Origin: Eudorina sp. 2006-703-Eu-15
Taxonomy: Eukaryota > Chlorophyta > Chlorophyceae > Chlamydomonadales > Volvocaceae
NCBI GenBank assembly: GCA_003117195.1
Contig: BDSI01000212.1
Coordinates: forward strand, 59,184-123,183
Length of the DNA: 64,000 nucleotides
Reading direction: 5' to 3'
The translations under genes were made by a program, and so were the position numbers. A model generated the notes under the pieces. That model was not told the DNA's origin. It saw nothing but the letters and a program-made list of their open reading frames with translations, and ran no database searches. Below are positions 1 to 12,500 of the stretch, one piece after another. The stretch's first letter is position 1. Each line of letters opens with the position of its first letter.

Positions 1-2312
1 ACAGCCCCCGTTGCAGCTGTGCTTTCTGTTTTTCACTGCGTACTGTTAACCAACTTAGCGCTGGCAATGCCACAGCCGGCCAATCGACCCCGATCGTCAT
101 GCATCCCCCGGCGCCAAGCTCACCAGGCAGTTGGCGCTGTCGGCAGCCCCTTGCTGCTGCCCCAGGTTTTGATTGTCGCCCTCGGGTGCGATGACCCGCG
201 GGTCGTTCACGTAGGCCGCGAGCCCGCCATGGCCCAGCATCTGAAGCTCCAAGGGAGGCAGGCCTGGGCACGGCAAGGAGAGGAGAGGGACGAGTCACGC
301 CGGCTGTGGGTTTGCAGCATCGCAGACAGCATGATATACGGTACTGATGACGGAGACGTCAGGTCAAAAACCATCCGGACGTCTGATCCAGCCCCATTTA
401 AGATGTGTTAAAATAAACCGAGAGACACGACTTGCGAGGACCCTAATTGCGCACGCGGACGAGTGAGGCCGTTGGCTGCGCATTGCCGACAGGCCGGGGA
501 CGTGTATATAGAAAAGAGGGGCGACATGCGATAAAGCAGAAGCAAAGACATTGTGTCCCCGTAATGGAGAGTCGCGGCTGTGCGGCCGGCTTACGCGGGG
601 CTGCGACGGACATGCAAGGGACAGCAGGACCCGACCCAGCCCGAGGTCAAACCGTTTGCTGGAGATGCAGCTGGGGAGGAACGTCGAGATTACGGTGCCA
701 GCGTCCGGGCTCCAAGGCGTGTGTGCGCGCCGCGCCGCCTCGTCGATGGGCGTGCGCAAACAAGGATGCAACAGCAGACCCACGATCAAAGCAGCGAAAG
801 GACAGCAAACGCGAACCCGAAAGCTACAATACCCACCTAACCGGAGTCGGAAGGCCAGCGGTAGGGTAGTCGCCGGCATTGCACATGTAGGGGGGCAAGG
901 CAGAGAGGACGTGAAGGCAGGCTAAAGATGGTAAAACGTTTGATCAAAGACAGGAATAAGTGACCAGTGTGCGTGACGGGGAGGCGGCGCGGCGAAAGAG
1001 GCCGGGAGGGGCGCGCGGCAGGGATAAATGGAGTGGCCGCGGGTCGTACGGCGGGTCGTACGGCAAGTACGGCAGGGGCAGTACTGCAAGCGAAGCGTGT
1101 GTGGGTGGAGGGGGGTTTGCTGACGGTGTGCGGTCCGGACAAGCCGGCGGGTTGCGTCGGATGGTAGCGGAGGCGAGCTGGCAGGGGGACGTGCTAGTGC
1201 AAGGGCCGAGCGGATGCGGGCGGGCTGGGGTGTGTGGGGAGGAGGCAGGGGACGCGGCGTACGGGAGGCGTCGGCGGGGGCGGATCAGCACCAGAAGTGT
1301 TACACGATCAGGGTGGGGCACGACGGCTGCGCAGCTGCGGCGGGGTCCAGGCGGGGCGCCGCTAGCCATTTAAGATGTGTTGTATGCAGCAAGCATCTCC
1401 CCGGTTGCTCCTATACACATTTATTCGCTGCCAGCCCAGCCCGAGTACCCGTTGGACCCGAGCAATGGTGGCCGATGGACAGCCCACCCCATGCAGCCGT
1501 CCAACCACTGCACAGCCATGGAAACCCAGCCAGAAAGACACACGCCCAAACATGAACAACGAACTGTGTAATGACCTACGCGGCTCGTCATTCGCCCTTC
1601 GCCTTACCATGTATCCCCTGCTCTGTATCTCCTGCTCTGCACGCCTACGCTCACACACGCACCCATTTGCGCATCCGACCGCCTGCTGCCCCGCCGCGCC
1701 CTCGCCCTCGTGGCCCGGGAAGGCCATCCGGAAGGAGCTACCCAGGAACGCCCAGCCCAGCGCCTCGTCCTCCAGGCCGCACCGGGTCAGGCGGCCCCGC
1801 AGCTGGGCTCGGACGGGTTGCGGCAGCGCCTCTAGACCCGGCCCCAGGAAGTCCTCACCGTCGGGCTGCTGAGCCATCGCGTAGCCGCCCATGACGCCGA
1901 TGACGCTGCTGCGCCGAATGGGCTGCGTGCCGTACAGCCCGAAGCCGCCACGGAGCGGGTCCGGTCGCGGCTCGGCGGCGGCTGGCTCGATAGGGCCCGC
2001 TGGCAGCGGGTTGCCGTACGCGCTCGGGTTTGTCAGCCCCAGCCTCTTGCTGAGCCCCCAGACCACCACCTCGGGCTTCAGGCCGCGGTCGTGCAGCAGC
2101 GCGGTGTTCCGGCTGTCTACCCACACCTGCTGGTCGCCCCTGATGTGGGTGAGGGGCCGGCTGTGCCGCAGCTCCGCGGCCGCCTGCCAGGCCTGCATTC
2201 GGTGACCGATGCCGAGGTTGGCGGCGAAGGTGACACCGGCGATCCGCACCTCCCCCGGCTGCAGCGGTGCTCGGGGCACTGTCGGCGGCACGCAGCCGTG
2301 CGGGGAGCGAAT
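1..2312. repeat. Left arm of an inverted duplication (SET gene 3' half)
   Basis: Read on the minus strand, this segment closely matches 39904-41274 on the plus strand, including introns, apart from the insertion at 410-1365. Similarity continues to base 1, so the arm extends beyond the window. Upstream of about 2312 the genes share only coding similarity with diverged low-complexity tracts. Confidence 0.85.
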
Positions 2313-4678
2313 GGAGGCTGCGGCAGACGGGGTCAGTGCATGCCCACCGGATGTGCTTGCGCCTCTCCAATTCTGCGGCTGTTGCAGTGGCGGCTGGGGC
2401 GGATGTAGCGGCTGTGGTTGTGGCTGCGGCAGCAGCTGTGGCTGCTGCTCCTGCTGCCCCTGCTCCTGCCCCTGCTCCTGCCCCTGCTCCTGCCCCTGCT
2501 CCTGCCCCTGCTCCTGCCCCTGCTCCTGCCCCTGCTCCTGCCCCTGCTCCTGCCCCTGCTCCTGCCCCTGCTCCTGCCCCTGCTCCTGCCCCTGCTCCTG
2601 CCCCTGCTCCTGCCCCTGCTCCTGCCCCTGCTCCTGCCCCTGCTCCTGCCCCTGCTCCTGCCCCTGCCCCTGCCCCTGCTCCTGTCCCTGCCCCTGCCCC
2701 TGCTCCTGCCGCTGCCCCTGCTCCTGCCCCTGCCCCTGTCCCTGCTCCTGCTCCTGTCCCTGCTCCTGCCGCTGCTGCTCCTGCCGCTGCTGCTGCTGCC
2801 CCTGCTGCTGCCGCCCCTGCAGCTGCTGTTCCTCCTCGTCGCTATCAAATGACAGGTCGACGACTTCTGCAGGGCACGCGCCGCCGGATGACCCATGGGT
2901 CGCTGCTTTTGGGCCCCGGTACCATGAGCCCTTAAGGCGCTCCTGGGCAAGCGGCAGCAGCCCGGTGTACAGTGACGTGCCTGCTGCCATGCCTTGCGGC
3001 GGCGATGGCGGCGGCAGCGGCCGGACACCCTCCTGACCCACCCCGGAGTTGACAACCACTTCGGTTGCTGTTGACGCCGGAGATGCTCGCCGCTGCCCAT
3101 CCTGCACGCTGCCGTACCACCTTCGTGCCGCCCCTGCCTCATTACCCGGGCTCGCCGGCAATATCCCCTGCCCGCCCAGCCCCTCGCCAGGTGGCAGTCC
3201 ACGGGCCGCCAATGGCTGCACCTGCGCTGTGCCTCCCTGTTGGATTTCGACCTTCACAAGGGGGCGTTGCGGCTGCGGATTTTGGGCACACTCCAAAGCC
3301 CCCTGCGGTGTCAGAAGCTGTGGTGGGCTCTCCAGGGGACCCGTCACCCGCTCCCATCCCTTGTCGCCGGCAGGTGCACGGGCCCCAGCCCTCGATAAGG
3401 GCACGGCTTCAGCCAAGCCGCCAGCAGGGGCCCCTGCAGGTGAGACCGCGCCACCCGCCCTGGCCACCTCCACTGCAGTTGCCGTTGTACAGGGCCCTCG
3501 GCGCGGTCCCGAACTCATCGCCTCCTCCGGTTGCGGCTCGGGCTTGATGTGCAGTTGCAGCTGCTGTTGTGGCTGCTGCGGCTGCTGAGGCTGCTGAGGC
3601 GGCTGCTGAGGCTGCTGCTGCTGCTGAGGCGGCGGCGGCGGCGGCGGCGGCGGCTGCTGAGGCGGCGGCTGTTGTGCAGCGGACTGAGGGAAGTGTGGCG
3701 ATGGGAATGGCCGCGGGGCTAGCAGTGGCGCTGGCTGCGGAAGCTGCAGCAGTGTCAGCTGCTGCTGTCCCCCCGTGGGCAGCTGCACCACAGGCTGCTG
3801 CTCCTGCTGCTCCGCCGCCGCGTGCTGTCGGTCTGCGGCGACCTGCTGCAGAGCCGCCCACGGCTGCCCCTCCACTACCTGATGCCGCCCTGCCACCCCG
3901 CTAGGGTCTACGCAAAATCCAGCACGGTCGGGAATGCGTGCCGTACCCGCCGCATCAGAAGCTCTGCATGGCGTGGCTGGCCATACACATGCAGCGTAGG
4001 GTCCTCTTGGCCTCCCTGTGGGCGACCCTTGGGTAGCACTGCGGGCGGGCCCTGCGGCCCCGTCCGCGACCTCTTGCAGGGGCTCAGGTTTTACCTCCTG
4101 AAGCGGCTGTGGTGGCAGTGGCGGCTGCACCGCTGCCGGCGCCGGCGCCGGATGCTGCGTCCCCAAGACAGGTGGCTGCTGCAGTGTCGGCTGCTGTAAG
4201 GTCCCCGTGGGTCCGAGTCTCTCGCCGCCCGGAGCAGACAGCGGGCGGCCCCCAGCATTGGAGGTCCGAGCGGCCGCAGCCACCATCTCCTCAGCTGGCG
4301 TCCCTGGAGGTGCGGCCGCCCGACCTGTCCTAGTCACCTGCTGCGCGGCAGCAGCCACGGCAGGGTGCCCTGTGGTGGCATCACAGCCGCTGCCGAATGC
4401 TCCTTGGCGCAGACCGCCGTCCTTGCTGTGAGCTTCTCCCTGGAACCCATCCTGCCCGCCACCGTTGCTGCCCGATGGCTGCAGTACACCGCCCATGGTC
4501 TGCAGCAAAGGAGACGCTGTTGGCCCGGCCTGTGCCGCTGGCGCCGGCACCGTGGGGTATGATGGCAGCGGCTGCGGCTGCAAGGCGAGCTGATCCCGAC
4601 CCTCCAGCTGCGGTGGTGATGGCCCCACCGCCTGCTGGTGGGCAGAGACCGGCTCTTGCTGCTGCTGCTGCTGAAGCG

Positions 4679-4742
<64 letters not shown>

Positions 4743-6875
4743 AAGCGCCTGCTGCTGTTGCTGCTGCTGAAGCGCCTGATGCTCCTGTTGCTGTTGCTGC
4801 ACCTCCTGTTGCTGCTGAAGCTGCTGCTCCGACTGCTGTGCTGCCCCCGAGGTCTGGACAACGAGCTGGCCACCCTGAAGGACCAGCCGTGCAGACGTGT
4901 TGCCCCATCCCAGACCCAGTTCCTTGACCAGCGCGCCGACACCCTTGCCAGTGAAGACGCAGGTCCCATCTGTGAAGGTCAGCCGGACCTCGTGGGCCGT
5001 GATGAGCTGCTGGTCTCCACCGCGGGTGTGCAACTGCAAGCTCCTGCCGACCCCGGCCGGGGGCACATCCAGGTGGATCGCCTGCAGCACTGCACTGACC
5101 TCCTGCGCACTGCCGTACAAGTGAAGCCCACGGCTGTCCGCACGCAAGTAGGCGCCCTCCTCGGCGTGGGCTGTGCCCGTGCTGGCTGCGCCGTCATCCC
5201 TGGTGGTTGGGGGGACGGCGGCAATGAAGTCGCTCGAGGCTGCATCTTGGCTGTCGCCGCCATCGTTGTGGTCATCGGCCCCTTCACTCTCGCTGCCGTC
5301 ATCGCCACCATCGCTGAACTCGCCGTCATCGTCATTATCGCTGCACTCGCCGTCATCGTCACTGCTGCCACTAATGGCACCTGACCCACGGGTCGGCCCC
5401 TCCACCCACGTCCTGACGGCAGCTGATGAGGGCCCGCCGGCACTTGGCCGCTCAAGGCGAAAGTAAATCACCAAAGGGCTCATGTCCTGACGGCCATTCG
5501 TGACCGCCTGCTGCGGCTGCTGCTGTTCCTGCGGCTGATGCGGCGGCCGCTGATGCTGCGGTGGCTGCTGATGCTGAGGCTGCGGCGGTGGCGGCTTCTG
5601 TCGCTTGTTCTGCGTCTGCTTTTGAGGTGGAGGCGCAGGCGACGAACGCGGTTGCGCTGGATGAGTTAGCGGGGAGCTTCCTGATGCAGCCCCCGAGACC
5701 CCAGCAGTCGACAGCAGCAAGAAGCTGCTGCGGGCAGACGCACCTCGGCTGGTTAACCAGGGAACCAGACGTCCGGTAAACCTCCAACCCATCCTTGCAA
5801 CTTTTCCCGAGGGTTGTTGGGTAAAATATGATGACAGCACAACCCCGTCCGGACCGGGGCCCTGCTCGCCAGCGACCCGTGGGTCAAGCTGCACTGGAAT
5901 GGACGCCTTCTCCAGCTTCCGTGACAAGTTCCTGCCTATTAGCGCCTCCATGATCCACATCGGCACGTGGAAGTTCTCATGGCTCGAGAGCCCGCCCAAC
6001 GGCATCCTGCAGAACTCATTGTTAGCAGCCGAGGCACCCGTCTGCGCGCTGATGGCGGACAGCACCGCCTGGCCGTCCGGCGGCCGCATGCTGAGCCGCA
6101 CGGAGTCGCCAGGCTGGACGTTCAGCGTCCGCATCACGCTGGTTGCGCATGTAATGCGCACACCACTGCTGTGACACAGCTTCATATTGCGGCTGGTGAC
6201 GCCTCCGCAGCTGTCCTTGCAGAGGCAGACGACATCCTCCGAGTGGGAACGTCCACTCAGCAGTTTTGCAGCCTGCTCCGGGAAACAGCTCTTCAGGGCA
6301 TGTGATCCGTTCAGATGGCCGCCTGCTGCAGCTTTAAGCAGGAAGACCGCAGAACGACCGCAGCTGCCGCTGCCACCACCGCCGCCACTGCCACCGCCGC
6401 CACCGCCGCCACCGCTGTCACTGCTGCCACCGCCGCCACCGCTGCCTCCGCTGCCACCGCTGCCACCGCTGCCATCGCTGCCACCATCGCCGCTGCCACC
6501 ACCCCCTCCGCTGCAGCTGTTACCACCGCCACCGCCGCCACCGCTGCAACCACCGCCGGCGTGCCGCGTGGTACCACAACCAGCAGCGGCACCTGTTGCC
6601 GGGGCGACACCGCCAGCTGTGATTGCGACGCGCCGCGGCATCCCGCCCTGGCGACTCACAGCCGCTGGAGCAGATTCCCCAGTTGCCGCGCGCGCAGTTG
6701 CTGCCTCCGCAGGCTCCTGCCGCCGATCGCCTCGCTCAAGCTGCGCTGCGTCGCCGGCGGCCGTATCGCTTGCTTGCGTGTGACGGCCGCCGTCAACACC
6801 GTCGTCACGCCGCCGCCGTTTTGCGAAGTCATCGGTTGCCGCGCCGCCGTGGGGAAGTGGCCGTTTTGGCGCCAT
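124..6875 (-). CDS. SET-domain low-complexity protein, left copy (3' end beyond the window)
   Basis: Likely a protein-lysine methyltransferase-like protein. The start is taken as the ATG at 6875-6873 because the frame then opens MAPKR, as in the paralogue at 36111; an in-frame ATG lies 8 codons upstream. Exon 1 runs 6875 to about 1667 (or 1655); exon 2 is 263-124 (acceptor at 265-264, donor GTGAG at 123-119). The third exon, with the SET C-terminus, would lie left of base 1. After a Gly/Ser tract comes an N-terminal region shared with the paralogue (LNVQPGDSVRLS, PMWIMEAL), then poly-Gln and Gln-Glu-Gly repeats, a VVDLSFDSDEEE motif resembling a SUMO-interacting motif, then the conserved C-terminal part with GLYGTQPI and, in exon 2, YVNDPR, read as SET segments. 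The GT donor ending exon 1 is changed to AT. The SET call rests on motif reading; substrate unknown. Confidence 0.72.
410..1365. mobile_element. 956-bp insertion with 16-bp target-site duplication
   Basis: The 16-bp sequence ccatttaagatgtgtt occurs at 394-409 and again at 1366-1381, on either side of this segment. The paralogous intron holds one copy (near 40864-40879, with one mismatch) and nothing between. The segment is therefore an insertion in the left SET-gene intron. A duplication of this length fits target-primed retrotransposition better than most DNA transposons. No terminal inverted repeats, poly-A tail, RT or transposase were seen; the plus-strand left end starts aaaataaacc. The family is not recognised. 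Confidence 0.8.
2450..2775. repeat. 12-bp coding minisatellite (Gln-Glu-Gly repeats)
   Basis: About twenty tandem copies of the 12-mer ctcctgcccctg, perfect at first and then degenerate, encode Gln-Glu-Gln-Gly units on the minus strand within the left SET-protein gene. The right paralogue has a shorter, different Gln/Glu/Ala tract at the corresponding place (39722-39840), so the array expanded in one copy only. Confidence 0.9.
4654..4830. repeat. CAG/CTG trinucleotide tract (poly-Gln)
   Basis: Runs of ctg on the plus strand encode poly-Gln on the minus strand in the left SET-protein gene, broken by gcg/aag interruptions that encode Ala-Leu. This makes it a likely length-variable site. Confidence 0.9.
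6360..6560. repeat. Gly/Ser-coding tract
   Basis: Repeated ccgccacc and gctgccacc units on the plus strand encode a Gly/Ser-rich stretch on the minus strand near the N-terminus of the left SET protein. The right paralogue lacks it. Confidence 0.85.
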
Positions 6876-9531
6876 TGCCCTTTCTAACATCAGTAACAAG
6901 CCAATGGGATTGGTAGGAGCGGCTTTAGTATTATTAGGTATGGCGCGGAAAGTACCTGCGCGCCTCGGCTAGCTCGGCTCTGGTTTCCACCTTTGGACGA
7001 CAGGGACCGCCCGCTGGTGGCAAGATAGATGTCCTCGGGAGATGGTGCAGCAGCGCCGGAAGTCTACCGCTTGAATGACGGTCAGCGCTTGGGAGGCTGT
7101 TTGGGAAGGTTTGGGAGCTCCGATATGATTCGGCGGGCCTAGGTTACCAAGCGCGCTTGCGAGAGGTACCAAGCTACGCAGGGGGTGCTACGTGACAAGT
7201 GCTGGTCGGTCAAGTAAAAAAGCAGGTAGACATGGAGAATTGAAGCTGAAGTGAGACACCTGTGTGCCGATGAAATAATGGCCGGACAGGGAATTCGCCG
7301 AAACCAAATCGAGGCCGCGATGACACACAACTTGCTTCGAGACACACATACCTGCCGCTTGCACTGTGCTACAGTATTGCCTCGTTTTCAAGTGCATTTT
7401 GCAATCTGGGGCGCTCGTCCTCAACGCAGTCCCAGGGGAGCGACCCTGCGGCCCTCGGCGTCGATGTGACTTGTTCGCCTCGAACCCCCACTTCGCCTCG
7501 CTTAACCCCGGGTCGGGTCATTGGCGCCACGCCACGCACGCGGCCTCGCTTCCTCGGGAACCCGTTCTACGCGCATCCGGCATCTGCCTGTGTGTGTTGC
7601 ACACGGACGTTAAAGCCCTCGTCCGGCCAGTAGCTAGGCGCGACAGCAAACGAGTCACTGACCCGTGGGTCAGCCCGGCCGCACAACCGGAACAGACCCG
7701 CATGCACTTCCATGCGAGAACAGATGTTTCATTGGCTCCCGGCCGATGCCACTGTGGCCGTCGTTTCTGCAGCTGCCTGGAATACATCAGCCGCAAGGAT
7801 GCACAAATACGGCACCCACACACGCACACGGGTATCTTGCTTGCGAAACGCCCACATGCACGCGCATACGTGGGCATACACACACTCAAGCACCGTCGCA
7901 AATCCCCCCCTCCACCTCGTCGAGATCACGTGTCCCCAAGGGTCCTCACGTAATGGTACGGCACACACCGTCGGGGGTTCCTCGCCACAAATTCAAATCA
8001 TGCGGCCCCGCGCCCTCGCCGGGCCGAGTCCCTAAATTCTGGACACAGCAAAACCCGTTCGGCGAGAACGTACGGTAGTTGAAGAGCTGTGTGCCAGGCG
8101 GTTCGACACACGTACCCGCGCAGATGCGCGTCAAGAGATCCCATAAGAGTTCGACAGTCATGCAGACGGATCGTATGGAGAGATCGTGTGGAAGGATCCT
8201 TTCCTTATCGGTCTTGCCAAGACGAACGACGCTACCCCGTTCCCGGAGGGCATGTACGTCATGTTTCAGCGACGTACCATCGTGCCGGTGACCTACCACT
8301 CATAAGGTCCGCCTCAGCCTGCACGTACCCACAAACAAAGCCCGACATCGGTAACGCCACTCGTCCCCCGCGACATTTCATGGTAATACGGCACAAATAC
8401 TACTCTTGTCACGACTGTGCTCGGGCATCTGTCCAGAGGAGTTGGGTGGGCCTGCGCGGCCCTCATTGAAGCCCATGAATCACGGCATCCCAGCCATAGT
8501 ACCCGCCCCTGCAGCTCATCTTGTCCGCAGCAGCTGTGACCAGCCCACTGAGCTAGGTGTCCGTCCCCTCGTGTTCTATCCTTGCAAGCCCGCGCAAGTT
8601 TCCCTTCGCGTACTCCCTCTCCGCCCCTCTCCATAAAAATCATTCGCGCAGTCAATGGCACCTCCATACATAGCCTCTCGCAGCCGGCGCGCGCTCCGCC
8701 TTCGAAATGGGATAAACCCCTGCGACGTGGGCCAATACTCCTTTCCTCTCCTCACCTTCCCTCTGCGCTGTCCGCTGCTGCCCCAACGCCGCGCAGCTGC
8801 CCCCGCGCTGCGCTGCACTGTCCGGCTGTGCTCCTCACACGTAAACGTCAGACAGGCATACCCCAAAAGATCGACCAAACGGCTAGGGCTGGCTGCCACA
8901 CTTCCAAGTGCCAGGGCCGAGACCCAACGGGCAGGGCTCGCTAACACACTTCCAGCTGCGCTAACAAATGGCGAAAGGCCAGTCAAGTCACAGCCGCTGT
9001 CGTCGCCGCCACCGCAGCAGCAGCAGCAGCAGCCGCTCAGCGGGGGCCTTAACCCTCAGTACTCCTCTATCTGCGCTGATGTGCACTCTCCACACAGTCC
9101 CTCCCCTCTCCACACAACCGCTCTCCAGCAGCCCCTCTCAAGCAGCCCCTCTCCACACAGCCCCTCCGCGCGTCACGACGCGTCTCACCGTTACTACCGC
9201 AGTACCCTCACTGGCACAGCCAGCCCGGACGGATGCCCACGTCCGTCCCGCCCTGGCGTTATCATTACTCCCATACAGCAGCCCGCATCTCCCGTCGCGC
9301 CGCGTCACGCCCTTGCTCGCGTTCCTTGCCTCACCGAGTCTCCCTGCACGCACCCGTCGGCCTTCTGTCACCCGTCACACGGCACCTCCCCCCGGGCGTT
9401 GCACTCCATTCCGCTCCATGCACGCTCCAAACTCTGCCCTCCCGGCCCCTCCTGCTTCCCTTTTGCCTGCCTCCGATCCCCGCCACCCTCCGTGAGCCAG
9501 GTTGTGGGCCAGCTAGCGCGTGTTAGGCCAG
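6876..9531. other. Intergenic region upstream of the left SET gene
   Basis: About 2.65 kb between the end of the carrier gene and the start of the left SET gene, both on minus; it should hold the promoter and 5' UTR of the SET gene. Seen here: a perfect 14-bp palindrome TGACCCGTGGGTCA at 7659-7672, a CA/CACG-rich stretch near 7800-7880, and a degenerate C/T-rich repeat with cccctctccacacag units at 9080-9170. No open frame here looks like a gene. Confidence 0.6.
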
Positions 9532-12500
9532 CTAGTGCGCCGACGCCACCTGCGGCCCCGAGGACGGCTCCGTGATGGGCTTGAGCGCCTGCTGGCACGC
9601 CTCCACGGCCCACCAGCAGATGGTGCAGCTGGGCACCTGCTGCGCGAGCCGGGGCACCAGGCCCACCCACAGGGAGCCCGGGCCGCGGCGCTGCACCATC
9701 CAGGCGCCCGTCTTGAAGAAGGCCGCCACCTGGCCCATCGCGTTGAGACTGATGGCTTCCGTGGCGTGGGTCTGCGGCGCGCGGGTTTGTGTGGCGGGCC
9801 GGGCCGGAGATGGTGTAGAAATAAATCAAAGCCGGAGATGGAAGGCTACGACATGGAACGGATAACAAGCGGGTGCCCAGGGCGTGCATTGTTGCGCGCC
9901 AACAGATACAGTACGTTTCCTAAGAGATATACTACTGGGGATCAAGTTGTGGGCGAACCGGGACAGCTGCATTCCTGGAAGTCGGGTTAGGTGTCGGCTG
10001 TCGTGTGGGCATGGCATGTGCGGCAGGGTGTTGACGCGCGACAGAACGCGCACAGCAGGCCAAACCGACAGCCCCGCGGCTGCATGCCGCTCCGCAGCAA
10101 AGAGCCCGGTGCGCTGCAGTGCGTGCGTTACTGTCGAGCCCACTCAAAAACGCTCCGTGACACCGCACTGTACCTACTCCCCGCTGCACACTTCCTGCAT
10201 GTCGGTCCTCCGCAACCCCCACCCCTCCTCCACACCACTCCCATGGAAGTCCTCCGCAACCCCTCCTCCTCCACCCCACCTGCATGTAGGTCTTGATCAC
10301 GTCAAAGGGCATCGAGATGAGCGTGGCTGCGCTGCCCGCCGCTGCGCCGATCGCGATATCCCACACCTGTCAAGCAAACACAGCAGCAGAAGAAGGCAGA
10401 TTAGGAGCGCATATTACCGGCGGGGCAGTGTAAAAGAGGGCTACATGATCCCGATGCCTGGCGTCGGTCAGGGGAACATCTTGGGACCCCGTAGATGGCA
10501 TCCCGAGGACCGAATGCTTGGCAGGAAGGGAGGGTCAGAGCAGCGCGCCATACACAAGGCACCTAGTAGCTAACGAACACGACACCGGCAGCACCAATCC
10601 GGACCCCTGGCTCGCACTCATCAGTCAGGGCCCCAGACTGGGCCGCACTCACGCGCCTCCACCGACCTGTGACGGGACCTTGCTGGAGCCCCCAAACAGC
10701 GAGGAGGTGGTGCCCTCCGCCTTCGCCACAGCCTGGTTGTACACGTCCCGCAGCTGGCTGTATGTGGCGAGCTCGCTGATGTCGTAGGGGAACGACTCCA
10801 GGCAGTATGGCAGGAAGCCCCAGTAGAGTCCCATGGGTCCCTGCAACGCGACGTGACAGGCAGCACAGCACCCGTAATGTGAGCGTTGGGTGCGATCAGG
10901 ACAAGCGCAACCCCCCACCACCACGGTTCCTCACCCTTGGGGTTCCTAGGGTTTAGGGTTTAGGGTTTAAATCCCACCGAAACGTCATCTGCGCATTCTT
11001 CAACACACCCGATAGTCTCGCATGGCACTAGGGCAACCGATGCGATCAGCGGATGCGATCAGGACAAGCAGTGGATGCGATGAGGACGCGCGAACCCCTG
11101 GGCGGAAGCACCATTGGTTTGCACAGAAACGTCAGCTGCGCTCTGTCCACGCACCCAATAGCCTCAGATGGCCATCCAACCCCTCGCTTGCCAATCGGTT
11201 CTGTGTGCATGTGTCTATGGACCCCCTCGCCGACCAACCTGGGAATCGTACAGCCAGCGGCAGCTCTCAACCTCACAGCGGATTACAGCCCCCCAACTCA
11301 CATCGGTTTGCCCCGAAACCATATTCGAACGCGCGTCCCAACGCACGTCGGTTTGCTCATCCTCGCTCTGCTCCACGCGGTCCCGGACGCCTCTGAGGAA
11401 GGACCCCTGCCGACCGCCCTTCATCCCGCGCCTGACCCCTTACCCAACTTCCTCGCCCCAATCCGCGCCTGACGCCTTACCCCTCCCGACCCATGGCGCG
11501 GCCCATACCTGCGTCCGCACCACATTGCCCATCTCCTTGAACAGATTGCCGCTGATGAGGCCGGCCTGGGCCTGGTGCCGGAAGAGCTCCAGGGGGCCCT
11601 CCACCAGCGCCGTCATGATGGCCCCAACCTGTAGACGGGCAGGCCGGGGGCAGGTCGGTCGTTAGGTAGGTAAGTAGGTAGGTAGACAGGCAGACGGGTA
11701 GGTAGGCAAGCAGCTTGGCAGGTAGACAGGCACGCATGCAGGCAGATGGGTGACAATGAAGGAATGTGCACCGGAGATACACACGCCGAGATGCGCGCAA
11801 GAGGAACGTCACCCCGGGTTTAGAAGAGCGGACGAAACCACCCCATCGCCAACCCCACCCATAACCATCTTCATTATTTCCCTCCGAGTGGTGTCCACAC
11901 TACTTCCACTCGGTTTCCTTCCGTAAGGTTCTGGATCCTGCCAGACATGTGCCCCGCTCAAGGTCCACCAAACCTGTCGCACGCACTGCCATTACCACCC
12001 CCACCCTCGTCGTATCAACCCCAACCCATCGGTTCCGCACTCACCGTGGCTCCCACCATATTTGCCGTAGCCAGCATGCGCACATTCGACCCATCCACTG
12101 CGCGCTGCCCCTCGCCGGACTCATTGGCCCCTGCTGCAAGGCCGCTGCCTGCTCGCGAGGTGAAAGGCGGCGAGACGGAGGCGAACGGGCGATGTAATGA
12201 ACGGGTACCATCACTAGGCATCCGCAGGTGCCTAACCGCGTCGCAGCTGGCGGTTTTGCGCAGGTATGCATCCGGTGTGCACCAGGAGTCCGTCCGACGA
12301 CTTGATCCCACTTGGCGCGGCCCTGTTGTGCCCTGTGGTGGCCTTATGGTGGCCTTATGGTGGCCTTATGGTGGCCCTGTCCTCACCATCTCATCATGGT
12401 CCTGTCTGCACACCTTACCATCACCCTGTCCATTCATTCACATCGCTTGGGCGCGGCACAGTGCGGCAGCCACCCCCTCCTACCGCAGGCCAGAACCCAA

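Noticed and set aside
944..1369. 141-codon minus-strand ORF inside the 956-bp insertion
   Set aside because: Pro/Ser/Arg-rich reading of GC-rich DNA with no recognisable domain, overlapped by equally long frames on the other strand.
2418..3200. Long plus- and minus-frame ORFs (poly-Leu, Cys/Pro, Ala/Pro, Arg/Ser) opposite and within the SET gene repeats
   Set aside because: They are shadows of the 12-bp coding minisatellite read in other frames; only the SET-gene frame continues into conserved domains.
7518..9575. Several 100-300 codon ORFs between the left SET gene and the carrier gene
   Set aside because: Biased composition, overlapping frames on both strands, no domain, and no splice-consistent continuation.
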